A stretch of DNA of 64,000 bases from Streptomyces tagetis (lineage in GTDB: Bacteria > Actinomycetota > Actinomycetes > Streptomycetales > Streptomycetaceae). The notes under the pieces are model-generated. The model did not search any database, was not told the DNA's origin, and worked only from the letters and a program-made list of their open reading frames with translations. Below are positions 54,548 to 63,709 of the stretch, in pieces (within the stretch, counting starts at the first letter, position 1; every line of letters begins with the position of its first letter). The stretch covers positions 124,001 through 188,000 of the forward strand of contig NZ_JAGPNL010000001.1 in the NCBI RefSeq assembly GCF_018069565.1, in the 5' to 3' direction. The position numbers and the translations under genes are program-made.

Positions 54548-55441
54548 GTGCGCGCCGACCGCGACTGTGACATACGTTTGGATATCCGGGTCCTCGGTCC
54601 GCTGATATTACGGACGTCTCGCGACGGGAATCTCATCGAGCATCTCACCGCTCCGAAACCACGCAAGATCATCGCCCTATTGGCGCTTCAGGCGAATCAT
54701 GTCGTCACCACGGCGTCCATGGCGCGCGAACTCTGGGGGGACAACCCCCCGGCGAGTATGCAGACCACCCTGCAGACCTATGTCCTCCAGGTGCGGAAAC
54801 TGCTCGGCCGGGCCCTTCGCTGCACGTCCTCGGAAGTGGCGAGCAGCACGCTCGTGACAAAATTCGGCGGATACCAGCTCAATCTCCGGCCGGGAGAAGT
54901 GGACATTGACGAATTCGATCAGCTGGCCGCCGAGGGCCGCAAAGTCGTCGCCGACGGAGCCGACGAGGAAGCCGTCCGGCTGCTCACCCGGGCCATGGAG
55001 GTGTGGAGCGGTCCGCCACTCGTCGACATGCAGGTGGGGCCGCTGCTGGACGCGGAGATCAGGCGGCTGGAGGAGAACCGGCTGACGGTGCTCATGCAGC
55101 GCAACGACGCGAAGATCCGGCTGGCGCTGCATCACGAACTCCCCGGCGAACTCGCCGGGGTGGTCTCCCAGTACGCGATGCACGAGAACCTGCACGCCCA
55201 GTACATGCTCTCCCTCTACCGGTCCGGCCGCTGCTCCGACGCCCTCGTGGCGTTCCGCAGGCTGCGCGAGCACATGGTCGGCGAACTCGGCCTGGAGCCC
55301 TCGCTGAAGCTCCAGCGGCTGCACCGGGCGATGCTCACCGCGGATCCGGCGCTCGACTGCACCGAGTTCACCGGGATCGACTCGCTCCTCGAGCGGTTCC
55401 AGGAGGCCCCCGTACTGGCGGCGCACCGCCGGGCCGGCTGA
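54548..55441 (+). CDS. cmmRI: SARP-family pathway activator (CmmRI type)
   Basis: A 297-residue activator from GTG 54548 with AAGGGGGG upstream; an upstream in-frame TTG at 54515 lies before the predicted transcription start and is rejected. The N-terminal OmpR-like DNA-binding domain (DIRVLGPLILRTSRDGNLIE, KPRKIIALLALQANHVVTT, YVLQVRKLLG, GGYQLNLRPGEVDIDEFDQL) is followed by the bacterial transcriptional activation domain (YAMHENLHAQYMLSLYRSGR, LGLEPSLKLQRLHRAML). No ATPase domain: a small SARP. It should bind the heptamer arrays at 34.9 and 56.3 kb. GC content at its 5' end is lower than in its neighbours. Confidence 0.9.
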   Translation: MRADRDCDIRLDIRVLGPLILRTSRDGNLIEHLTAPKPRKIIALLALQANHVVTTASMARELWGDNPPASMQTTLQTYVLQVRKLLGRALRCTSSEVASSTLVTKFGGYQLNLRPGEVDIDEFDQLAAEGRKVVADGADEEAVRLLTRAMEVWSGPPLVDMQVGPLLDAEIRRLEENRLTVLMQRNDAKIRLALHHELPGELAGVVSQYAMHENLHAQYMLSLYRSGRCSDALVAFRRLREHMVGELGLEPSLKLQRLHRAMLTADPALDCTEFTGIDSLLERFQEAPVLAAHRRAG

Positions 55442-55477
55442 CCGGCGGCACCGGCCGGCGGTGAGGCGACGGAGCCG

Positions 55478-56236
55478 TCAGCCGTGCTCCGCCCGGCGCC
55501 AGTAGACGCCGTGCCCGTCGATGTCCTGGACGGGCTCGTCGATCCCGTGCCGGTCCCGGTATTCCTCGACGGCCTTCCGGCACGGCTCGATGTCGTAGTC
55601 GTCGATGATGACGAAGCCCCCCGGGGACAGCCGGGGGTACAGATGCGTGAGCGCGTCCGTCGTCGACTCGTATAGATCCCCGTCCAGCCGCACCACGGCC
55701 AGCGGCCCGGCGGGGGCGTGCGGCAGGGTGTCGGCGAACCAGCCCTCCAGGAACCGGACCTGATCGTCCAGGAGTCCGTAACGGGAGAAGTTCTCCGCCA
55801 CTTCCGCGCGCGGAACGCTCAGCACCTGATTGATGCGGTGCAGCGCCATCTCCTGATCCAGGGGATGGCTCCCGGAGTGCGCGACCGGCACGCCCTCGAA
55901 GGAGTCCGCGACCCACACGCACCGGTCCCGCACTCCGTACGCCTCCAGCACCGCGCGCATGAGAATGCAGACACCTCCCCGCCACACCCCGGTCTCGACG
56001 AGATCCCCGGGAACACCGTCGCGCAGCACCTGCTCCACACACGACCGGACGTTTTTCAGGCGCTTCGTGCCCACCATCGTGTGCGCCGTGGTGGGCAAAT
56101 CCCGCCCCGCGGAACGGCTGGCGCGGTCATATCCGTCCAGATCCCCGTACCAGCCGACCGGAGCGTCCTCGTATATCACGTTGGCGAGAATGCGCTCCAT
56201 CAAATCCAGGTAAAGTTCAGGGCCTTTTTGCTTCAC
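55478..56236 (-). CDS. cmmMIII: TylF-family sugar O-methyltransferase (CmmMIII type)
   Basis: A 252-residue protein from GTG 56236 with AGGAGG 5-6 bases upstream. Macrocin O-methyltransferase (TylF) family: LVETGVWRGGVCILMRAVLE (SAM site), WVADSFEGVP, VVRLDGDLYESTTDAL and GGFVIIDDYDIEPCRKAV with the metal-binding aspartates. In chromomycin and olivomycin one D-oliose carries a 4-O-methyl group, the presumed target. Mithramycin lacks this step. Divergent from the cmmD operon across a SARP-type operator region. Confidence 0.83.
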   Translation of the reverse strand: MKQKGPELYLDLMERILANVIYEDAPVGWYGDLDGYDRASRSAGRDLPTTAHTMVGTKRLKNVRSCVEQVLRDGVPGDLVETGVWRGGVCILMRAVLEAYGVRDRCVWVADSFEGVPVAHSGSHPLDQEMALHRINQVLSVPRAEVAENFSRYGLLDDQVRFLEGWFADTLPHAPAGPLAVVRLDGDLYESTTDALTHLYPRLSPGGFVIIDDYDIEPCRKAVEEYRDRHGIDEPVQDIDGHGVYWRRAEHG

Positions 56237-56280
56237 GATTCCTCCTAGATTCCGGACGGATATGGCGGTGACGGTGCCTG

Positions 56281-56315
56281 AACATAGGCGGCCCAACTCA
56301 AGGCCCGCTCAAGAA
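56281..56315 (-). promoter_or_regulatory. SARP-type repeats before the sugar O-methyltransferase gene
   Basis: TCAAGGC (56298-56304) and TCAAGAA (56309-56315) are 11 bp apart. Reading leftward, TATGTT (56286-56281) lies about 10 bases beyond them as a possible -10, 45 bases before GTG 56236. Confidence 0.5.
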
Positions 56316-56334
56316 AGCGGACCGTCGCCCGCAT

Positions 56335-56377
56335 TCGAGCCACGCTCAAGCCGGTTCTAAGGCACGCGCGATAGGCA
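56335..56377 (+). promoter_or_regulatory. SARP operator and promoter of the cmmDEPK operon
   Basis: Three heptamers at exact 11-bp period: TCGAGCC (56335-56341), TCAAGCC (56346-56352), CTAAGGC (56357-56363). Exactly 8 bp later TAGGCA (56372-56377) can serve as the -10. This is the canonical SARP promoter geometry. Confidence 0.75.
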
Positions 56378-56424
56378 GGGACGCACGTCCCTACCTGATC
56401 ATGCGACGGAAAAGAGGAATTCCA

Positions 56425-57492
56425 TTGAAGGCCTTGATCCTTTCGGGCGGCATGGGAACGCGGCTGCGCCCGCTCACCCACGCCATGCCGAAGCAACTCA
56501 TCCCACTCGCGAACAAGCCCGTGCTGTTCCATGGTCTGGAAGCCGTGCGGGACGCAGGCATCACCGAGGCCGGCATCGTCGTCGGCGACTGGCAGAAGGA
56601 GATCCGGCAGGCCGTCGGCGACGGCAGCCGCTTCGGCCTGCGGATCGAGTGGATCCACCAGGAGGCGCCGTTCGGCCTGGCCCACTGCGTCCTCATCGCC
56701 CGGGAGTTCCTCGGCGACGACGACTTCACCATGTACCTCGGCGACAACGTGTTCGGCGACGGCATCACCGTCGCGGCCGACCGCTTCCGGCGCGCCCGCC
56801 CCGCCGCCCAGGTGGCCGTGGCCCCCGTCGACAACCCGCAGGAGTACGGCATCGTCGAGACCGGTCCCGACGGCCGGGTCCACGCACTGCGCGAGAAGCC
56901 CCGTCGGCCCCGCAGCAACCTCGCGGTCACCGGTGCCTACTTCTTCACCCCCCTCGTCCACGAGGCCGTTCGCGCGATCGAGCCCAGCGCGCGCGGCGAG
57001 CGCGAGATCACCGACGCCCTCCAGTGGCTGGTGGACCAGGGACACGACGTACGGGCCACCGAGGTGACCGGCTGGTGGAAGGACACCGGCCGCATCGACG
57101 ACATCCTCGACGGCAACCGTCTGCTGCTGGACGGCATCGAGGCCCGCGTGGAGGGCAGCGTGGACGCCGCGAGCACCGCCCTCGGCCCCGTCGTCGTGGC
57201 CCCCGGCGCCCGCGTCGTCCGCTCCCATCTGCGCGGACCGCTGGTCGTCGGAGAGGACTGCGTGGTCGAGGACAGTTACCTCGGACCCCACACCTCGGTC
57301 GGCGCCGGATGCCGGGTCAGCGAGGCGGGGATCTCGGACTCGATCCTGCTCGACCACGCGGCCGTACGCGACGTCAACGGCATCCACGGATCCGTGATCG
57401 GACGCTCCGCCCGGGTGGGCACGACCCCGGCGGGCGCCGCCCGCCACCGGATCGTGGTCGGCGACCACACCGAAGTCGACGTGGTCGCATGA
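56425..57492 (+). CDS. cmmD: Glucose-1-phosphate thymidylyltransferase (long RmlA type)
   Basis: A 355-residue enzyme. I place the start at TTG 56425 because AAGAGGA precedes it and the protein then begins MKALILSGGMGTRLRPLTHA as in the family; ATG 56401 would add eight unconserved residues and lacks a ribosome site. Other motifs: PKQLIPLANKPVL, LGDNVFGDGI, NPQEYGIVE, REKPRRPRSNLAVTGAYFF, and a C-terminal left-handed beta-helix-like region. It makes dTDP-glucose, the first step to all sugars of the molecule. Translationally coupled to cmmE. Confidence 0.9.
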   Translation: MKALILSGGMGTRLRPLTHAMPKQLIPLANKPVLFHGLEAVRDAGITEAGIVVGDWQKEIRQAVGDGSRFGLRIEWIHQEAPFGLAHCVLIAREFLGDDDFTMYLGDNVFGDGITVAADRFRRARPAAQVAVAPVDNPQEYGIVETGPDGRVHALREKPRRPRSNLAVTGAYFFTPLVHEAVRAIEPSARGEREITDALQWLVDQGHDVRATEVTGWWKDTGRIDDILDGNRLLLDGIEARVEGSVDAASTALGPVVVAPGARVVRSHLRGPLVVGEDCVVEDSYLGPHTSVGAGCRVSEAGISDSILLDHAAVRDVNGIHGSVIGRSARVGTTPAGAARHRIVVGDHTEVDVVA

Positions 57493-58469
57493 GACTCCTG
57501 ATCACCGGCGGGGCCGGCTTCATCGGCTCGCACTTCGTCCGCCGGCTGCTCGACGGATCCGTCCTCGGCCACGAGACGACCGGCCTCACCGTCCTCGACA
57601 AGCTGACCTACGCCGGCAACACCGGCAACCTGCCCCTGGACCACCCGCGGCTGCGCCTGGTGCGCGGCGACGTGTGCGACCGCCGGCTCCTGCTGGACCT
57701 GCTGCCCGGGCACGACGCCGTCGTCCACTTCGCCGCCGAGTCCCACGTCGACCGGTCCATCGAGGACGCCTCGCTCTTCGCCCGCACCAACGTGGTCGGC
57801 ACCCAGACCCTCCTCGACAGCTGCCTGCGCACCGGCGTGCGGCGGGTGGTGCACGTCTCCACCGACGAGGTGTACGGCTCGATCGACGAGGGATCGTGGA
57901 CCGAGGACCACTCCCTGCTGCCGAACTCGCCCTACGCTGCGTCCAAAGCCGGCTCCGACCTGATGGCTCGCGCCTACTGGCGTACCCACGGGCTGGAGGT
58001 CTCTGTCACCCGCTGCGCCAACAACTACGGCCCCTACCAGCACCCGGAGAAGCTGATCCCGCGCTTCGTGACGGGCCTGCTGGACGGCCGCCGGCTTCCG
58101 CTGTACGGCGACGGAGCCCACCGGCGGGAGTGGATCCACGTGAACGACCACTGCCGCGCCGTCCAGCTGGTCCTGGAGAAGGGCGCGCCCGGTGCCGCCT
58201 ACAACATCGGCGGCACGGAACTGTCCAACCGGGATCTGACCGGCCGACTTCTGCGGCTGTGCGGGGCGGAATGGGACCGGGTGACCCCGGTGACCGACCG
58301 CAAGGGCCACGACCGCAGATACTCCGTGGACGCCACCCGTATCCGGGACGAGCTCGGTTTCGAACCGGCGATCCCCTTCGACCAGGGCATCGCCGGGACC
58401 GTGCGGTGGTACCGCGAGCACCGGCCGTGGTGGGAACCGCTCACCGAACCGCATGAGGAGGCCCGATGA
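57489..58469 (+). CDS. cmmE: dTDP-glucose 4,6-dehydratase
   Basis: A 326-residue RmlB-type enzyme: NAD site [35 protein letters not shown], catalytic [16 protein letters not shown] (Thr-Asp-Glu) and [17 protein letters not shown] (Tyr, Lys), then [17 protein letters not shown]. It gives dTDP-4-keto-6-deoxyglucose, the branch point to D-olivose, D-oliose and the C-methylated L-sugar. ATGA overlaps on both sides tie it to cmmD and cmmP. Confidence 0.93.
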   Translation: MRLLITGGAGFIGSHFVRRLLDGSVLGHETTGLTVLDKLTYAGNTGNLPLDHPRLRLVRGDVCDRRLLLDLLPGHDAVVHFAAESHVDRSIEDASLFARTNVVGTQTLLDSCLRTGVRRVVHVSTDEVYGSIDEGSWTEDHSLLPNSPYAASKAGSDLMARAYWRTHGLEVSVTRCANNYGPYQHPEKLIPRFVTGLLDGRRLPLYGDGAHRREWIHVNDHCRAVQLVLEKGAPGAAYNIGGTELSNRDLTGRLLRLCGAEWDRVTPVTDRKGHDRRYSVDATRIRDELGFEPAIPFDQGIAGTVRWYREHRPWWEPLTEPHEEAR

Positions 58470-59734
58470 GCAGGCGTGTCGTGGTCACCGGCCTGGGACT
58501 GGTCGCCCCCGGCGGCACCGGTGCCAAGGCCTTCTGGGAACTGATCGGTTCGGGACGCACCGCGACCCGCGCCCTGTCGCTCTGCGACGCCTCGCCCTTC
58601 CGCTCCCAGGTGGCCGCCGAGTGCGACTTCGACCCCGTCCTGCACGGGCTCACCCCCCAGGAGATCCGTCGCATGGACCGAGCGACACAGTTCGCCGCCG
58701 TCGCCACGGACGAGGCCGTCACCGGGTCCGGACTGCGCTTCGACGACGTCGACCGGCACCGGACCGGGGTCACCGTCGGCAGCGCCGTCGGCTGCACGAC
58801 CAGTCTGGAGCGGGAGTACGCGACCGTCAGCGACGGCGGCCGCGCCTGGCTGGTGGACCACACCTACGCCGTGCCCCACCTGTACGGGCACTTCGTCCCC
58901 AGTTCCATGGCGGCCGAGGTGGCCTGGCGGGTCGGGGCCGAGGGGCCCGTAAGCGTGGTGTCCACGGGATGCACCTCGGGGCTCGACGCCGTGGCCCACG
59001 CCCGCGAGCTGATCCTCGAAGGCGCCGCGGACGTGATGGTCGCGGGCGCGACCGACGCGCCGATCTCACCGATCACCCTCGCCTGCTTCGACGCCATCAG
59101 GGCCACCACCCCCCGCAACGACGACCCCGAACACGCCTCACGCCCCTTCGACGCCACCCGGAACGGGTTCGTGCTCGGCGAGGGCGCGGCGATGTTCGTC
59201 CTGGAGGAGCACGGCCACGCGGTCCGGCGGGGCGCCGAAATCCTCGCCGAGCTGACCGGGTTCGCCGCCCGGTGCAACGCCTTCCACATGACCGGTCTGC
59301 GGCCCGACGGCCGGGAGATGGCCGAGGCGATCCGCGGCGCCCTCGCCGAGGCCGGCACGCCCCCGACCGCCATCGACTACGTCAACGCCCACGGCTCCGG
59401 CACGAAACAGAACGACCGCCACGAGACGGCGGCGTTCAAGGCCGCTCTCGGCGACCACGCGTACCGGACGCCCGTGAGTTCCATCAAGTCGATGGTGGGC
59501 CATTCGCTCGGTGCGATCGGTGCCATCGAGATCGCCGCCTGTGTGCTCGCGCTGCGCCACGGCGTCATCCCGCCGACCGCCAACCTGCACCATCCGGACA
59601 CCGAGTGCGACCTCGACTACGTGCCTCTCACCCCCCGCCGGGCGGAGCTGCGCACGGTCCTAACCGTCGGCAGCGGGTTCGGCGGATTCCAGAGCGCCAT
59701 GGTGGTGGCCCGTCCCGGGGAGCGTGCCGCGTGA
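58466..59734 (+). CDS. cmmP: Type II PKS ketosynthase alpha
   Basis: A 422-residue ketosynthase with the active-site cysteine in [18 protein letters not shown] (about residue 170), the histidines in [15 protein letters not shown] and [14 protein letters not shown], and the N-terminal [13 protein letters not shown]. It condenses malonyl units, with the CLF encoded next, to a decaketide in this class of products. It overlaps cmmE (ATGA) and the CLF gene (GTGA), so sugar and PKS genes share one transcript under the SARP operator at 56.3 kb. Confidence 0.95.
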   Translation: MSRRVVVTGLGLVAPGGTGAKAFWELIGSGRTATRALSLCDASPFRSQVAAECDFDPVLHGLTPQEIRRMDRATQFAAVATDEAVTGSGLRFDDVDRHRTGVTVGSAVGCTTSLEREYATVSDGGRAWLVDHTYAVPHLYGHFVPSSMAAEVAWRVGAEGPVSVVSTGCTSGLDAVAHARELILEGAADVMVAGATDAPISPITLACFDAIRATTPRNDDPEHASRPFDATRNGFVLGEGAAMFVLEEHGHAVRRGAEILAELTGFAARCNAFHMTGLRPDGREMAEAIRGALAEAGTPPTAIDYVNAHGSGTKQNDRHETAAFKAALGDHAYRTPVSSIKSMVGHSLGAIGAIEIAACVLALRHGVIPPTANLHHPDTECDLDYVPLTPRRAELRTVLTVGSGFGGFQSAMVVARPGERAA

Positions 59735-60939
59735 CGGCGATCGCGGTCACCGGAATGGGGGTCCTGGCGGCCAACGGCGCCGGAGCGCGGGCCTACTGGT
59801 CGGCCACCCTGAGCGGGCGCAGCGGACTCGGCCGTCTCACGCGCTTCGACCCCTCTTCCTACCCCGCGCGCCTGGCCGGCCAGCTCAGTGGGTTCGACGC
59901 GTCCGCCGCACTGCCCAGCCGGCTGCTGGCGCAGACGGACGAACTGACCAGACTCTCGCTGGTCGCCGCGGAATGGGCCCTCGCCGACGCCGCCCTCGAC
60001 CCGGCGGCCCTGCCCGAGTACTCCATCGGCGTGGTCACGGCCAACACCGCCGGCGGCTTCGAGTTCGGCCAGCGCGAACTGGAGAACCTCTGGTCGAAGG
60101 GCCGCGGACACGTCAGCGCCTACCAGTCGTTCGCCTGGTTCTACGCCGTCAACACCGGCCAGATCTCCATCCGGCATGGCCTGCGTGGCCCCGGCGGGGT
60201 CGTGGTGGCCGACGGCGCCGGGGGCCTCGACGCCCTCGCCGCGGCCCGCCGCCTGCTGCGCAAGGGCACCCGGGCCGTGATCACCGGCGCGGTCGACGGG
60301 TCCCTGTGCCCCTGGAGCTGGACGGCTCTGCTGGCGCAGGGCCGGATGAGTACCCGAGAGGACCCGGACGACGCCTATCTGCCGTTCGACGCCCGCGCCG
60401 ACGGCCATGTCGCCGGTGAGGGCGGCGCCCTGCTGGTCGTCGAGGACACCGAGGCGGCCCGTGCCCGCGGGGCCCGGGTGCACGGCTTGATCGAGGGGTA
60501 CGGCACGGCGTTCGACCCGCCGCCCGGTTCCGGCCGTGAGCCGGGGCTGCGCCGGGCCGTCGCACAGGCCCTCGACGAGGCCGGCTGGCAGCCGTCCGAC
60601 GTCGACGTGGTGTTCGCGGACGCGGCCGGGACACCCCGGCTGGACCGGGAGGAGGCGGCCGCCCTCACGGCCGCGTTCGGTCCCCGGGGCGTACCCGTCA
60701 CGGCACCCAAGACGATGACCGGCCGGCTCGGCGCCGGCAGCGGCCCCCTGGACGTGGCGACGGCACTGATGGCGCTGCGTGACCAGGTGATCCCGCCGAC
60801 GGTCAACGTCTCCCGCGCGAAGGACGAGTACGGCGTCGACCTGGTCATCGCCCCGCGCCGGATACCGCTCCACCGGGCGCTGGTGCTGGCGCGCGGCCAG
60901 GGCGGGTTCAACTCGGCGGTGGCGCTGTCGGCCCCCTGA
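59731..60939 (+). CDS. cmmK: Type II PKS chain-length factor (ketosynthase beta)
   Basis: A 402-residue CLF from GTG 59731. The KS fold is intact ([33 protein letters not shown]), and the active-site cysteine is replaced as expected. However, the usual glutamine in the VxxEQAGGLDA motif is glycine here: [17 protein letters not shown]. The CLF sets chain length (decaketide in aureolic acids). Unusually, no ACP gene follows; a strong terminator comes 25 bases after the stop. Confidence 0.92.
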   Translation: MTAIAVTGMGVLAANGAGARAYWSATLSGRSGLGRLTRFDPSSYPARLAGQLSGFDASAALPSRLLAQTDELTRLSLVAAEWALADAALDPAALPEYSIGVVTANTAGGFEFGQRELENLWSKGRGHVSAYQSFAWFYAVNTGQISIRHGLRGPGGVVVADGAGGLDALAAARRLLRKGTRAVITGAVDGSLCPWSWTALLAQGRMSTREDPDDAYLPFDARADGHVAGEGGALLVVEDTEAARARGARVHGLIEGYGTAFDPPPGSGREPGLRRAVAQALDEAGWQPSDVDVVFADAAGTPRLDREEAAALTAAFGPRGVPVTAPKTMTGRLGAGSGPLDVATALMALRDQVIPPTVNVSRAKDEYGVDLVIAPRRIPLHRALVLARGQGGFNSAVALSAP

Positions 60940-60963
60940 CCTGCGGCCGCCCGGCAACGGGTA

Positions 60964-61007
60964 CGAGGACGCCGCCCGCCCCTTCTCCGGGGCGGGCGGC
61001 GTCCTCG
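60964..61007. terminator. Very strong bidirectional terminator
   Basis: Perfect 19-bp GC-rich arms around the loop TTCTCC, located between the convergent CLF and SnoaL-like genes. Ends the cmmDEPK operon. Confidence 0.95.
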
Positions 61008-61029
61008 CGCTCAGGCGGTGGTCCTCGGG

Positions 61030-61458
61030 TCAGAAACCGTCCCGGGTGACGCGCCGGTGCTCGACCTGCCACTCGGCGCCGCTCGGCACCAGCACGTCCT
61101 CGCAGACGCAGGAGCGGTGCAGCCGCGGCTCGCCGCCCCGGGGCGTGGCGAATACCAGCGCGTAGCAGCGCACACGGACGGTGCCGTCGTCCTGCGGGGT
61201 GATGTCCAGCATGCCGTGCCAGTGCCGGTGGGTCTCGCCCGAGTCGAGCCGTTCGGCGTGGGCGCGCCGGGCCCCCTCGGCCAGGGCGGCCCGGCCGCGG
61301 GCCGGTTGCGGCCTGCCGGGGAGGTGGAAGACCCCGTCCTCGGTGAACGTCCGGGCCCATGCCTCGGCCTCACCCGCGTCGAGTAGTTGCATGTGCCGGG
61401 CATAGAACTGTTCGACACCGGCGCGTATGAGTTCCGGTGTCGTGGTGGTGATGGACAT
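61030..61458 (-). CDS. cmmX: SnoaL/NTF2-like polyketide cyclase (MtmX/CmmX type)
   Basis: A 142-residue NTF2-fold protein from ATG 61458 with AAAGGAAG upstream. Features: VEQFYARHMQLLDAGEAEAW, FTEDGVFHLPGRPQPARGRA, HRHWHGMLDITPQDDGTVRV and the C-terminal VEHRRVTRDGF. Such proteins close late rings or assist hydroxylation in aromatic polyketide pathways; the aureolic-acid X gene is of this size. It lies 165 bases downstream of an oxygenase gene in the same direction. Confidence 0.8.
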   Translation of the reverse strand: MSITTTTPELIRAGVEQFYARHMQLLDAGEAEAWARTFTEDGVFHLPGRPQPARGRAALAEGARRAHAERLDSGETHRHWHGMLDITPQDDGTVRVRCYALVFATPRGGEPRLHRSCVCEDVLVPSGAEWQVEHRRVTRDGF

Positions 61459-61623
61459 GTTCGCTTCCTTTCGTTACGTCGTCGACGCCGGGGCCCGGGG
61501 CCTGTCCGGCGCACCGTGCCGCAGACGCGGAGCCCGCACGTCCGTCGGCGGCGTTGTCGTCACGTGCGGACGCTCCGCGTCGACTCCCTCCTCCGCCTCG
61601 CAGTCGGACACACCGGCCCTCGC

Positions 61624-62943
61624 TCAGCCCGGCCGATGAGGCGCCGTCGATTCCCTGCGGCCTGGTCCGCCGGACATGCCCTGGCGCGCGGCTGGCACGT
61701 CGTGGCCGAACAGGTCGGTCCGCACCCGGGCCTGGGGGTTACCGAGAGCGATGAGGCGGGTGATGTGCGAGCCGGCCGGGGTGCGCTGGAGGAGCGAGGC
61801 AAGCCGGGGCCGCACCGCGCGGGCCACCCGGCCCTGCGAGAGCATCGCCTTCGCCTGGATGTGCTGCATCTTCATCACCGCGTCGATGTCCCGGGACCGG
61901 GGCTCGTCGTAGGCGGCGAGCCGCTCGGCCGTGACCTTGCCGGCGCGCAGCGCGGCGGTCAGCACGGGGTGCAGCAGCGCCGCGTCCTGGAGGGCGAGGT
62001 TGATGCCCTGGGCGCCGAGCGGGCTGTGGGTGTGGGCGCTGTCGCCGATCAGGACCAGGCCGTCGCGCACGGACTGGCGGGCGCGCCCCGCGAAGACGTC
62101 CAGCAGGGTGAGGTCGGTCAGGGAGGTGATCCGCTCCCGGACCAGGTCGGCGTGTTCCGGAACGGCCCGGCAGATCTCCTCCCGGACATGGGCGATTCCT
62201 TGCTCGGCCAGGCGCCGGTACCCCTGGTGGGGCAGGGTCCAGCCGATCTGGAGGGTGTCCGGGTAGGAGGGGTAGACCAGGACCGGGCTGCCGCCCGAGC
62301 GGAAGACCCGCACCTCACGCGGCCGCGGCCGGTCCGTGGGCAGGGGCACCTTGAACCACAGGACGTCGAACGCGAACGCCTCGACCCGGTCGGCCTCGAT
62401 ACCGGCCAGCCGCCGGGTCTTGGAGTAGCGGCCGTCCGCGCCGACCACACAGGCGGCGTGGACGGTACGACGGCCGCCCGGCCCGGTGGCGACCACCCCC
62501 CGCACCGCGCCACCGCCGTCGGTCACCAGCTCCGTCACCCGATGACCCACGAGGTCGTGGAAGTTGTCGAACCGGCGGCACCGGTCGAGGAGTTCCGCCA
62601 GCACATGGCTCTGCGGCAGGCTGAGCAGCGAGGTGTGCGGCGGCGGCAGCCGCCCGTAGTCGATGTCGAGCAGCACCTTGTCCCGCTCCACCAGCTGGAA
62701 GCGGTCCAGCCGGTGACCGCCCCGGGCGACGGCACCGGACAGACAGCCGAGCTGGTCGAGCACGGCCAGACCGCCCGGCTGGAGGATCTCCCCGCGGTAC
62801 TCCCGGTCCAGGGAGGCGGAGCGCTCGACGAGCGTGACCCGGAATCCGGTCCTGAGCAGCAGCAGCGCGAGCGTCAGCCCGGCGGGGCCGCCGCCGACGA
62901 CGCAGACGTCACCGGTGTGGGGGGTGTTCGCCGTATCAGCCAT
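61624..62943 (-). CDS. FAD-dependent hydroxylase
   Basis: A 439-residue flavin monooxygenase of the UbiH/PHBH group, shorter than the two other oxygenases in the window because it lacks the C-terminal thioredoxin-like domain. Motifs: VCVVGGGPAGLTLALLLLR, VVGADGRYSKTRRLAG, LVLIGDSAHTHSPLGAQGIN. It should hydroxylate the aglycone; OI, OII or OIII cannot be decided from sequence alone. ATG 62943 lies 2 bases after the stop of the ketoreductase gene. Confidence 0.83.
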   Translation of the reverse strand: MADTANTPHTGDVCVVGGGPAGLTLALLLLRTGFRVTLVERSASLDREYRGEILQPGGLAVLDQLGCLSGAVARGGHRLDRFQLVERDKVLLDIDYGRLPPPHTSLLSLPQSHVLAELLDRCRRFDNFHDLVGHRVTELVTDGGGAVRGVVATGPGGRRTVHAACVVGADGRYSKTRRLAGIEADRVEAFAFDVLWFKVPLPTDRPRPREVRVFRSGGSPVLVYPSYPDTLQIGWTLPHQGYRRLAEQGIAHVREEICRAVPEHADLVRERITSLTDLTLLDVFAGRARQSVRDGLVLIGDSAHTHSPLGAQGINLALQDAALLHPVLTAALRAGKVTAERLAAYDEPRSRDIDAVMKMQHIQAKAMLSQGRVARAVRPRLASLLQRTPAGSHITRLIALGNPQARVRTDLFGHDVPAARQGMSGGPGRRESTAPHRPG

Positions 62944-62945
62944 GG

Positions 62946-63698
62946 TCACGGCTCCTGGTGGGTGAGGTAGGTGTCGATGACCCGCCGGTAGTAGTCGGGG
63001 CCGAAGCCCCGCTCCCGCGTGGCGGACGGCAGGAGCCGCCGGAGCCTGGCCGTCGAGACGGTGCCCTCCGGCCGTACGTCGGTGACGCGGCGCTCCGCCC
63101 TGGTGCCGAAGCGCCGTTCGATGTGGTCGACGATGTCCTCCACGGGGACCGCCCAGCCGGAGGCGAGGTTGACGACCTGCCGGGAGACGCCGAGCCGCAG
63201 CAGGGCGTCGATGAGCGCCACGGCGTCGCGGGCGTCGATGAGGTCGCGGCGGGCCCCCCGGTGGATGCGCACCCGGCCCTGGCGGACCTGGCCGACCAGG
63301 GACGGCAGGAACTGGTGCGGTCGCTGGACCCGGCCCACCGGGTAGGCGAGGCGCAGCACGAGGTGGTCCGCCCCTGAGCCGCGGATGACCTCTTCCATGG
63401 CCAGCTTGTGGCGGCCGTAGGGGGACACGGGCCGGACCGGTCCGTCTTCGGCGGCCTCCCGGCTCCTGGCCGCGTGGCCGTACAGTCCGGCGGAGGAGGT
63501 GGAGAAGTACACCAGCCGCCGCCCGGTGCGCCGACAGTCGCGCAGGGCGTCGTAGAGCAGGGCGGCCTCCCGGGCGAACTCGGCCTCGGCCGCGCCGCCG
63601 CCGCGGGACACGCCGGCGGTGAAGGCGACGACGTGGGGGTGCCGTTCCGCGAGGGGTTCGAGGCTCTGCGCGAGGAATCCGCGGCCGACGATGACCAT
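62946..63698 (-). CDS. NAD-dependent 4-ketoreductase-like protein, paralogue
   Basis: A 250-residue protein starting MVIVGRGFLAQSLEPLAERH, the paralogue of 52278-53045. Catalytic SPYGRHKLAMEEV supplies Tyr and Lys; the nucleotide motif is again the compact GRGFLA at the very N-terminus. A GTG at 63713 overlapping the upstream stop (GTGA) is an alternative start but would add five residues absent from the paralogue. A role in C-4 reduction of a deoxysugar is inferred from context. Confidence 0.75.
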   Translation of the reverse strand: MVIVGRGFLAQSLEPLAERHPHVVAFTAGVSRGGGAAEAEFAREAALLYDALRDCRRTGRRLVYFSTSSAGLYGHAARSREAAEDGPVRPVSPYGRHKLAMEEVIRGSGADHLVLRLAYPVGRVQRPHQFLPSLVGQVRQGRVRIHRGARRDLIDARDAVALIDALLRLGVSRQVVNLASGWAVPVEDIVDHIERRFGTRAERRVTDVRPEGTVSTARLRRLLPSATRERGFGPDYYRRVIDTYLTHQEP

Positions 63699-63709
63699 GG
63701 CTCGCGGTC

